This document shows positions 26,774-33,481 of a stretch of 54,718 nucleotides of DNA, piece after piece (position 1 is the stretch's first letter; each line of letters begins with the position of its first letter). Below the pieces are notes generated by a model. That model worked only from the letters and a program-made list of their open reading frames with translations. It did not search any database and was not told where the DNA came from. The position numbers and the translations under genes were made by a program. This stretch comes from an uncultured Porphyromonadaceae bacterium (lineage in GTDB: Bacteria > Bacteroidota > Bacteroidia > Bacteroidales > Muribaculaceae), in the NCBI GenBank assembly GCA_947175495.1, contig CAMWNB010000011.1, positions 1 through 54,718 on the forward strand, written 5' to 3'.

Positions 26774-27712
26774 CTATACTTTTTTATTGAACCATATGGC
26801 GGCTTTCATGAATGGCCGCGCTATTGCCACTAAAATCTGTTCCCGCAGACGCAGTTTTGGCCTGTCTTCCGGATGTTCCAATGACAATAGCAGTGCGTAA
26901 CCAGCTATATTTTTGAGATATGCTTTCTTGTCGTATCGAAGTAACAAATCGGAACGCTCCAATAATGTGAAATAGAATTCTACAAGTTTGTTGTAGATCA
27001 TTCGCTTATCGCCGGCCATGCATCTGGATAATGCTCCATCGCAGAGTCCGCCTGTCGATTCAATATATATACGTGTGATTTCAGGTACAAAACGAGTTTT
27101 GTATTTTCGTGCGGCGCGGCTCCATCTGATACCTTCAGCAAAGTTGGACGCATGCTCCATATATGGAAATACTTCCGGCACAGCGGCAATGCTATTGACA
27201 ATTTCGTTCTTCCTGCAGCCCACCATTTCGCATGAGGCTTTTTGTTTGAAACAGATGTCGTTGTAATTGGAATCATACCATGGAGAGGGCAGTTCCTTTC
27301 CTACCAGAGTCCCGTCCGGACGTTTGCATCGGGTTCTTATCTCCCAAAAATCATCGTAATCCGGCTGGTTCTCAAGTATGGACCAATGTCGGTCGAACAC
27401 TTCAAGCATGTCTGGTGTCACCGGGTCATCGTCATCGGCGGTGAGTACATATCTACCGGAAAAATACGGCATAGCTGCGCGCCATGCCGTGTGCTTTCCA
27501 CCATTCGATTTGGCTATATATTTTATGCTTATTACATCTTCCTGAATAAAAGAGTTTACTACCTCGTCGGTGTTATCGCTTGACCCGTCATTAACAATTA
27601 TCCATTCAAAATCTTTGAATGTCTGAGACTTCAGTTCTTCATAAAGCCGTGGTAGGACGCTGGCTCTATTATAAGTAGCAGTAAAAACGGAAAAGCGTTT
27701 AGGATGGCTCAT
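26774..27712 (-). CDS. Family 2 glycosyltransferase
   Basis: 312 aa from ATG 27712 (MSHPKRFSVFTATYNRASVLPRLYEEL), chosen because it overlaps the acyltransferase stop as ATGA; the frame is open to 27781 but that lies deep inside the neighbour. GT-A motifs are IIVNDGSSDNTDEV, GGKHTAWRAA and YVLTADDDDPV. The C-terminal part with GLCDGALSRCMAGDKRMIYNKLVEFY resembles enzymes adding hexoses in O-antigen loci. It would add one sugar of the repeat unit in the cytoplasm. Confidence 0.85.
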   Translation of the reverse strand: MSHPKRFSVFTATYNRASVLPRLYEELKSQTFKDFEWIIVNDGSSDNTDEVVNSFIQEDVISIKYIAKSNGGKHTAWRAAMPYFSGRYVLTADDDDPVTPDMLEVFDRHWSILENQPDYDDFWEIRTRCKRPDGTLVGKELPSPWYDSNYNDICFKQKASCEMVGCRKNEIVNSIAAVPEVFPYMEHASNFAEGIRWSRAARKYKTRFVPEITRIYIESTGGLCDGALSRCMAGDKRMIYNKLVEFYFTLLERSDLLLRYDKKAYLKNIAGYALLLSLEHPEDRPKLRLREQILVAIARPFMKAAIWFNKKV

Positions 27713-28653
27713 TTTATAAATGGAGTTAAACGGTAGGCAAAATATTTTAGAATGATGGCTGTTAATATAGAGATGGCACATACAATAACTGTAGATAGAT
27801 AAGCGCCGGTATTCTCAATAATATTGCCGCGGGCACATAAAGCTATTACAGCGCCTTGTACGAGATATATTTCATACGAATACTTTCCGAGAAATGATAA
27901 AGTTTTTGAATTAAATCCCGGCATAGTGGCAAGTATAAACCATAATAAAATACATATTGTAAGATTATAAATCGGCGTAAGCCGGACAAACATAGCTCCT
28001 AAACTTACAAGTGTGACAGATAACATAAATAAAGTAAGTCTTCCACGTTTTTTTTGAAGCATATTTAAGATCTGTCGTTCGTAGGATGCTATGAACACGC
28101 CAAGATTGAACGCAGGTACGGCATTTACCCACCAACCGCCCCAATGAAATATCTTTAATACGAGAATACAATATACTGCAGTGAATATAAGCATAGTAAT
28201 ATTCATTGCTCTTAATGACTTTGTGCTCTTACATGAAACGTAAAATGAGAGATATAAAAATATGATGGCAAATATAAACCAAGACGTGGGCAGTGGTGGA
28301 AAGCCATCGGCAAAACGATGTGCGAACCATTGCATGCTCTTATCGCCAAGTAACTCTATTGTTACAAATATAGTAGTGGCCAATAAAAATGGCGGTAAAA
28401 GCTTCGTAAATCTTTTGCTTATAAAATGGTTTATGTAATCGTCTCCATTGTTAATTCTGGATTTTATAAGCCCATATCCGGATAAAAAGAAAAAGATTGA
28501 CACCACAATAGTACCCCATGGCCCGAATTGTCCGGGGAATATCATATCTTTGAAATGAAAAGACATGTGGTGTGCAATGATTAAAAATGCCAATATCCCT
28601 TTAACTTGCGTTGAAACGGAAACACTTACCCCCCCCACTCGGGTGTAATGCAC
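27709..28653 (-). CDS. Acyltransferase 3 family membrane protein, possible phase-variable start
   Basis: 314 aa, about 10 membrane helices. The family signature lies at the N-terminus, STQVKGILAFLIIAHHMSFHF with its HH pair, then FFLSGYGLIKSR, the F-S/SGYG motif. It probably O-acetylates the polysaccharide. The only start in this frame is GTG 28653, with an in-frame TAA three codons upstream. Codons 6-9 run through a G8 tract. One G fewer gives GGG GGG TAA, an immediate stop. One G more would join the frame that begins at ATG 28718. The gene may therefore switch by slippage. Confidence 0.82.
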   Translation of the reverse strand: MHYTRVGGVSVSVSTQVKGILAFLIIAHHMSFHFKDMIFPGQFGPWGTIVVSIFFFLSGYGLIKSRINNGDDYINHFISKRFTKLLPPFLLATTIFVTIELLGDKSMQWFAHRFADGFPPLPTSWFIFAIIFLYLSFYVSCKSTKSLRAMNITMLIFTAVYCILVLKIFHWGGWWVNAVPAFNLGVFIASYERQILNMLQKKRGRLTLFMLSVTLVSLGAMFVRLTPIYNLTICILLWFILATMPGFNSKTLSFLGKYSYEIYLVQGAVIALCARGNIIENTGAYLSTVIVCAISILTAIILKYFAYRLTPFIK

Positions 28654-28718
28654 TGAGTGTTAATGGTGTATGTGCGCAATAGCAAGACTGCTATGATTGT
28701 AAGTGCTAATAGATACAT
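28626..28718 (-). CDS. Possible 30-aa hydrophobic leader ORF
   Basis: ATG 28718 begins one nt after the stop of the QueC-like gene and encodes MYLLALTIIAVLLLRTYTI and about 11 more residues, ending at TAA directly behind the G8 tract. With nine G the frame would continue into the acyltransferase. It may be the true N-terminus in an alternate phase, a separate small membrane peptide, or chance. Confidence 0.35.
   Translation of the reverse strand: MYLLALTIIAVLLLRTYTINTQCITPEWGG
28629..28636. repeat. Mononucleotide tract (C8; G8 on coding strand)
   Basis: Eight C on the + strand, codons 6-9 of the acyltransferase 3 gene; the placement allows on/off switching by a one-base slip. Confidence 0.9.
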
Positions 28719-28719
28719 C

Positions 28720-29472
28720 CTAATTTTTCTTTATTCGGCAAGCTATCATTTGCCATGGCTTATGTATGTAGTATAGCAGCCTGCCGGACAGCGGCACACG
28801 GAATGCAAGCCCTTCGTTGATGCTGTCGCGACATGGGTTGCAATGGCCGCAGGGACGGCCGAACGCTGGTGAGTGACAGAACCAAGTATGTTTGACAGTG
28901 TCGCCATGACCTATGGCGCGTAACTTTTCTACCTCTTCCAGTTTTGTCATTCCCCACAGCGAGGTGGGTAAGTCTATGTGCGAATATATAAGATTGCCGT
29001 CATGGCTGCTTCCACTTGCCTCTGCACGGAGAACGCTATAGGCTCCGTCTTTGAATGGCACCAGTTTTAATTCTGTTTGGACGCATGCATAGGCTTTTGA
29101 GCGGTCGCTTTTTTCAAGACTCATTTCGAACCTGATGTTGTGCTGAGTTGCATACCGTGCGATAAGATCATACTGATGTCCTATTACGTGTTTGTCGTGC
29201 AATCGGTTGAACGCAGCAGTAATTTCTTCATCCGGAAGTATTTCGTTGAGCTGTATCGTTTTCAGATCAAGAAGCTGAGATTTTGTAAGTGGATGTTTGC
29301 GTATGATGTCAGTAATGGTTTTTATCGCGCGTAATTCATTTTTCAATGAATTGCGTACAAGGTCAACAATATACCAAGGTTGTATCGTTAGGCCTTTCAT
29401 CTGCGAAAGCTCAATCACTCGAAAACTTGAATCAAGTCCTCCGGTCCAAAGGATATTAACTGTTCTGCTCAC
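28720..29472 (-). CDS. QueC-like PP-loop ATP-dependent enzyme
   Basis: 250 aa. The N-terminal PP-loop is ILWTGGLDSSFR (SGGxDS-like, residues 10-16), which binds ATP for adenylation. The C-terminus has four cysteines, C199-x8-C208-x2-C211-x2-C214 (WFCHSPAFGRPCGHCNPC), matching the zinc site of 7-cyano-7-deazaguanine synthase QueC. The middle does not look like housekeeping QueC, and the setting is a polysaccharide operon, so a modified substrate such as a sugar carboxylate or amide is possible. The start is GTG 29472, 12 nt after the ATP-grasp stop. Confidence 0.7.
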   Translation of the reverse strand: MSRTVNILWTGGLDSSFRVIELSQMKGLTIQPWYIVDLVRNSLKNELRAIKTITDIIRKHPLTKSQLLDLKTIQLNEILPDEEITAAFNRLHDKHVIGHQYDLIARYATQHNIRFEMSLEKSDRSKAYACVQTELKLVPFKDGAYSVLRAEASGSSHDGNLIYSHIDLPTSLWGMTKLEEVEKLRAIGHGDTVKHTWFCHSPAFGRPCGHCNPCRDSINEGLAFRVPLSGRLLYYIHKPWQMIACRIKKN

Positions 29473-29484
29473 TTGTATATTATT

Positions 29485-30381
29485 CTATTTGGTTAATTCA
29501 ATCAGTTGCCCGAGGGTCGTGTCCCATTCGGAGGGGGCAAAGCGGCCCATGCCGCTGCCGGGGTAAAAGGTAAGCTCCCCAAAGAGTATTCGCCCGTTTA
29601 TGTTGTACAGATCAACGCGCACAAAGGGAATGCCTGCCGACAGCGTCGTTGCTATCTCAAGCATCTTGTCGAGGCCCTCGGGGCGCGGAGCGGGTTGGGC
29701 AGCATGCCGGGCTGCAGGGTTCAGCCCGATGAATGGCTGCAGTTGCCATTCGGTGTCGTAGAAGTCTATGGTCTCGCCGCTGTGACGGTCCTGGATGAGC
29801 TGGATGTAGACCGGACGTCCGTTGAAACAAAATATCTTATAGTCGCTCAAGTCTTCTTTGCCGGGCATTTCTATGAATTCCTCGGCAAGAATGCGTCTGG
29901 GCACATCGCGGTAGGGCCGCTCGCGGTAGGCCTTGTAAATGTCAGTCGACAACGATTTGTTCAGCATTTTTCGAGCCTTGGCTCTGTCGAATGTTTTTTT
30001 GTCGGCACACACACACACACCCATGCTGCCGCCGCCATGGGTGGTCTTGAGCACGAAGCGCTCCGGCAGCGAGTCGATGTCAATATCGTCAAAGCTGTCC
30101 CATATCCCGATTGTGGGGATAATGTATTCCGCGCCTATACGCTCGGCCACAAAATCCTTTACGGCGGCTTTGTCGACCATGGTGGTGTATTGGTCTTGAT
30201 TTCCGTAAAGTTTCAGCCACTGGATTTTTTCGCAGAATGTGACGGGATTTTCCGTGCGCAGCTTGTTGCCGGTCTGCAGCCTATAGAGCATCTGCAGGTA
30301 AATTTTGTCGGGAATCGCGCTCGCTCCGGGTGTGTGTCGGAGAATGTAGGAGAGCGCTTTCCTGAGCGAAAAATGTGGCAT
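29485..30381 (-). CDS. TupA-like ATP-grasp protein
   Basis: 298 aa from ATG 30381 (MPHFSLRKALSYILRH), 14 nt after the regulator stop. Family features are IPDKIYLQMLYRLQTGNKLRTENPVTFCEKIQWLKLY, FVLKTTHGGGSMGV (nucleotide-binding loop), RRILAEEFI and FVRVDLYNINGRILFGELTFYPGSG (metal-binding acidic residues). TupA-like enzymes attach amino acids to surface polysaccharides such as teichuronopeptide. It presumably decorates the polymer made by this operon. A 13-nt CA/GT tract lies within the glycine-loop region. Confidence 0.85.
   Translation of the reverse strand: MPHFSLRKALSYILRHTPGASAIPDKIYLQMLYRLQTGNKLRTENPVTFCEKIQWLKLYGNQDQYTTMVDKAAVKDFVAERIGAEYIIPTIGIWDSFDDIDIDSLPERFVLKTTHGGGSMGVCVCADKKTFDRAKARKMLNKSLSTDIYKAYRERPYRDVPRRILAEEFIEMPGKEDLSDYKIFCFNGRPVYIQLIQDRHSGETIDFYDTEWQLQPFIGLNPAARHAAQPAPRPEGLDKMLEIATTLSAGIPFVRVDLYNINGRILFGELTFYPGSGMGRFAPSEWDTTLGQLIELTK
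30006..30018. repeat. Dinucleotide (CA)6C tract inside the TupA-like gene
   Basis: Six and a half CA units, encoding V-C-V-C on the minus strand just after GGGSMG. A slip would frameshift the gene. Confidence 0.9.
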
Positions 30382-30395
30382 ATTATGGATTGAGT

Positions 30396-31835
30396 TTATA
30401 AATCTGTGATTTGGTAGTCGGGGATGGAGGCGAGCCAGGAGAGGCCGTAGCCGGAAAGCAGGCGTACGCTGAACATGCGGCGGGAGTTGGACGAGCCGTC
30501 GCACACGTCGAATATTTCGCCTTCGTAGCCGGCCATGAGGCCGCCGGTGACGCGCACTTTGCGGCCGGGGCCGAGTGTCGGGATGTCGGAAGCCAGCAGT
30601 TTTATATCTGGAGTGAAACAGCCGACAACGCGCTGAAATGCGGCCATCTGCGTGTCGCTTATCGTGGCATAGGCGGAGTCGGCAGCGGCCGTCTCGCGGT
30701 AGCACCAGGCGAGATCTCCGATTGTCCGGAACATTGACGCAATATCTCGCTCGGATGCTTTGAAGAACAGCACGTCGGGAAGATAGGCTAAAGTCTCTTT
30801 CTTCAGCGAGCTGCCTACGCGGCGCACTATTTCATCGGTAGGGTAGTATGTGATTTCCGGCATAAGGTCGCACGCATTAAGCCGTTCCAGCACCTGCGCG
30901 GGAGAGGTGCGTCGCCGCAGGTGCATCGCGTGCCAGCATTTGCGGCCGCCATTAATGAAAAGTGCCACCCTGTCGAGCACCTGCCGACGCTTTTCCTCGC
31001 TAAGTGTGGCCGGACGCACGAGTTGCATCGCAGTTGCCGAGGGCGGTACGCATGGGGTGCACGCTTTGGCGACGGAGGGACGTTCGCCGGCCTGCAGAGC
31101 GGCATCAAGCCACAGCGCTGCGGCATAATTGTCGCTGTAATCGGTCACGCGGGCGTCGTTGCGCGACAACAATGCTCCGATACGCCGCCCCGTTTCGATC
31201 CGGAGCGCTTTTGCTCCTCGACGTGTCTGCGACAAAGGGAAGACGTGAAGACGTCGCGGGGAAGTGTACTGCAAGGCAATGGCCTTCGCTCTGTCCGGCA
31301 ATGGTTCCGACCGGTCGTCTCGCAGCCCGATGATGTCGTCAAGGCCCATGCCTCCGCAAGCCTGCGAGAATTCAAGGATGTCCAGCATGAGCTGGTATTC
31401 AGTGTTTCCCGTGCGCCGGTTTCGGAGCAGTTGTAAAAGCGGGGTGCAGTCGGCTGTGATATCTTCTTTTATTCCGGCATCGCCATACCCGTGGAACATG
31501 CACTTTGCCGGAACCCCGCTCATGGCTGTCGCCTTTCCGTATAGGGCGCCCATGCAGTCGAGGTAATATTTTGCAGTTGTAGCGAGCAGTCCGTCGATTG
31601 CCATCTGCTCGACCCATGCGTCCACTGCATCCTGCGATAAATCTTCAAGCGAGATGGTGGAGACTCCTTTCACGCGCTTGAACGAGTCGAATGCTTTGCG
31701 ATAGGATGCCGCCGTAGTCGGGTGCATCTCTTTAATCGCAACTTCAAGGAGCGTTGCAGCCGTGGGTGAGCTATTGTTTTGGGCCTCAGTGATATCTGAC
31801 CGTATGGGACTACTTAACCAATCCAATTTATGCAA
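30396..31835 (-). CDS. Fusion: inactive tyrosine-recombinase-like region + UpxY/NusG antiterminator
   Basis: 479 aa in one ORF. Residues about 25-105 (TLLEVAIKEMHPTTAASYRKAFDSFKRVKG) look like the SAM-like core-binding domain of tyrosine recombinases. Residues about 130-265 resemble the catalytic domain, but the usual RGM arginine site reads CGGMGLDDI, the HxxR region reads ALWLDAALQAG, and no catalytic Tyr follows. Residues about 298-405 (CWHAMHLRR...YLPDVLFFKA) are an UpxY-type NGN domain and about 418-475 (GRKVRVTGGLMAGYEGEIFDV) a KOW domain. UpxY proteins are antiterminators of the capsule operon they head, as here. The start is TTG 31835; the first ATG, 31727, would cut into the SAM-like domain. 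Confidence 0.75.
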   Translation of the reverse strand: MHKLDWLSSPIRSDITEAQNNSSPTAATLLEVAIKEMHPTTAASYRKAFDSFKRVKGVSTISLEDLSQDAVDAWVEQMAIDGLLATTAKYYLDCMGALYGKATAMSGVPAKCMFHGYGDAGIKEDITADCTPLLQLLRNRRTGNTEYQLMLDILEFSQACGGMGLDDIIGLRDDRSEPLPDRAKAIALQYTSPRRLHVFPLSQTRRGAKALRIETGRRIGALLSRNDARVTDYSDNYAAALWLDAALQAGERPSVAKACTPCVPPSATAMQLVRPATLSEEKRRQVLDRVALFINGGRKCWHAMHLRRRTSPAQVLERLNACDLMPEITYYPTDEIVRRVGSSLKKETLAYLPDVLFFKASERDIASMFRTIGDLAWCYRETAAADSAYATISDTQMAAFQRVVGCFTPDIKLLASDIPTLGPGRKVRVTGGLMAGYEGEIFDVCDGSSNSRRMFSVRLLSGYGLSWLASIPDYQITDL

Positions 31836-31907
31836 GTGCTCTTTTATTCCCCGACGACATGCTTTTGCTGTGTGTCTCCGGAGTAAAAATAGTGTTATCG
31901 AAACAAA

Positions 31908-31972
31908 AGCGTGTCAAACGCTCCTAAGGATTGAGTGGCCGGTGCTTTTCCGGCATGGCTCGTTGCCGAGCC
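31908..31972 (-). promoter_or_regulatory. Structured 5' leader of the polysaccharide operon
   Basis: Three short hairpins, in transcription order: GGCTCG-4-CGAGCC (31972-31957), GCCGG-7-CCGGC (31954-31938), AGCGT-5-ACGCT (31922-31908). The last is followed by TTTGTTT on the minus strand and resembles a weak intrinsic terminator. UpxY proteins act on such leaders, so this is a candidate antitermination target. Confidence 0.5.
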
Positions 31973-31993
31973 GGATAGTTTAATAAAGTTATG

Positions 31994-32025
31994 CAAAATT
32001 ACGCCAATTTGGCGAGAAAAGCAAG
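31994..32025 (-). promoter_or_regulatory. Promoter of the polysaccharide operon with an internal palindrome
   Basis: Minus-strand TTG (32024-32022), 20-nt spacer, TAATTTTG (32001-31994). The palindrome CGCCAA-T-TTGGCG (32002-32014) fills the spacer next to the -7 box and could be an operator. The leader to the TTG start is about 150 nt. The gap 31836-32090 holds this promoter and the hairpins only. Confidence 0.65.
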
Positions 32026-32090
32026 TGTAGGGGCGAAAAAACGTCAAGGGCGTGGGTCGCCTTTGAGGAAAGGAGTTTATGGTGTGTTCT

Positions 32091-32525
32091 TTATTGGATA
32101 TCTTTGATGGTGTGGGTGACGACGCCCCAGATTTCGAAGCGATTGTCGGGGGTGACGAGGATGGGGTCGAACTGCTCGTTGGCGGGAATGAGCCACACGG
32201 CGCCGGGGCGGATCTTGATGCGCTTGAGCGTGAACTCGCCGTCGAGGCAGCACACTGCCAGGGAGCCGTCGCGGGGTTCGAGCGAGCGGTCCACCACGAT
32301 GAGGTCGCCGTCGCAGATGCCTTCGCCGCACATTGAGTCGCCGTGCACGCGGGCATAGAAGGTGGACGCCGGGTGGCGCACAATCTCGCGGTTGAGGTCG
32401 AAACTCTCGTAGATGTAGTCCTGCGCGGGCGAGGGGAAGCCTGCCTGCACGCCGCTTTCGGCATAGGGCAGGGGAATGGCCGAGGACAGGTCGGGGGTGA
32501 GCATGTCGAGCGAGACGTCCTTCAT
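32091..32525 (-). CDS. umuD: UmuD-like S24 peptidase / translesion polymerase subunit
   Basis: 144 aa from ATG 32525, which overlaps the GT2 stop as ATGA; longer versions of the frame are antisense to proS. AGFPSPAQDYIYESFDLN is the UmuD self-cleavage region (A28-G29). The catalytic Ser is S64 in HGDSM and the Lys K101 in EFTLKRIKI, same spacing as E. coli S60/K97. In the SOS response the cleaved form joins UmuC as a lesion-bypass polymerase. No umuC is adjacent, which is unusual. Confidence 0.87.
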   Translation of the reverse strand: MKDVSLDMLTPDLSSAIPLPYAESGVQAGFPSPAQDYIYESFDLNREIVRHPASTFYARVHGDSMCGEGICDGDLIVVDRSLEPRDGSLAVCCLDGEFTLKRIKIRPGAVWLIPANEQFDPILVTPDNRFEIWGVVTHTIKDIQ

Positions 32526-33472
32526 CAGAACACCTCCTCTTCTATGTTGTAGCGCGGGCGTGCCTTCACCTCGACGAATATCTTGCCGATGTACTCGCCC
32601 ACGATGCCGATGGCCATGAGGATGAGGCTGCCGAGAAACCACACCGAGAGCATCAGCGACGACCAGCCCGTGACGGTGTGGTGGGCCATGTGCACATAAA
32701 GCACCCACAGCGCCACCACGATGTCGACCAGCATGAGGCCGAGGCCGGTGAGGAAGATGATGCGCATGGGCTTGGCCGTGAACGATGTGATGCCGTCGAT
32801 GCTGAGTGCCAGCATCTTGCTCAGCGGGTATTTGCTCTCGCCGGCGGTGCGCTCCGTGCGGGCGTACTCGACCACGGCCGTCTGCAGGCCTATGTCGGGC
32901 ATGATGCCGCGCAGGTAGAGGTTGCTTTCGCCGTATTGGCTCAGGATGTCGAGGGCGCGGCGGCTCATCAGGCGGTAGTCGGCATGGTTGTACACCGTCT
33001 GCAGCCCCATGGCGCTCTGGAATTTGTAGAAACTCTGCGCTGACACGCGCTTGAACCATGAGTCGCTGTCGCGCGACGAGCGCACGCCGTACACGATGTC
33101 CTTGCCCTCGCGGAACAGGCGCACCATGTCGGCCATCATCTCGGGATTGTCCTGCAGGTCGGCGTCGATGGTGATGGCGGCGTCGCAGCGCTCGCGCACG
33201 GTCATGAGGCCTGCCAGCAGCGCGGCCTGCTGCCCTCGGTTGTGGGCCAGGGTGATGCCTTTCACGCGCGGGTCGGCGGCGTGCAGTTCGGCTATGATGC
33301 GGCGGGTGGCGTCGCGGCTGCCGTCGTTGCTGCACATGATGTAGCTGTCGGCCGCCACGAGCCCCTCGGCCGCAAAGCGGTCGAGCAGGCTCAGCAGCGT
33401 GCGGGCGGTGGATGGCAGCACCTCCTGCTCGTTGTAGCAGGGCAGCACTATGGCTATGCGCGGGGCGTCCAT
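32525..33472 (-). CDS. DPM1/GtrB-like family 2 glycosyltransferase
   Basis: 315 aa. GT-A domain with IVLPCYNEQEVLP, SNDGSRDATR, HNRGQQAALLAG, ITIDADLQDNPEMM (DxD) and the FKRVSAQSFYKF segment. Two C-terminal membrane helices (about 233-255 and 265-290). This layout is that of polyprenyl-phosphate hexose synthases (GtrB, ArnC, DPM1). It would load a sugar onto undecaprenyl phosphate for later transfer outside the membrane. It lies 9 nt after proS and is coupled to umuD. Confidence 0.87.
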   Translation of the reverse strand: MDAPRIAIVLPCYNEQEVLPSTARTLLSLLDRFAAEGLVAADSYIMCSNDGSRDATRRIIAELHAADPRVKGITLAHNRGQQAALLAGLMTVRERCDAAITIDADLQDNPEMMADMVRLFREGKDIVYGVRSSRDSDSWFKRVSAQSFYKFQSAMGLQTVYNHADYRLMSRRALDILSQYGESNLYLRGIMPDIGLQTAVVEYARTERTAGESKYPLSKMLALSIDGITSFTAKPMRIIFLTGLGLMLVDIVVALWVLYVHMAHHTVTGWSSLMLSVWFLGSLILMAIGIVGEYIGKIFVEVKARPRYNIEEEVF

Positions 33473-33481
33473 GGCGGCCGC

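Noticed and set aside
30382-30705. Extended N-terminus of the TupA-like frame
   Set aside because: It lies inside the regulator gene in another frame; family homology begins at ATG 30381.
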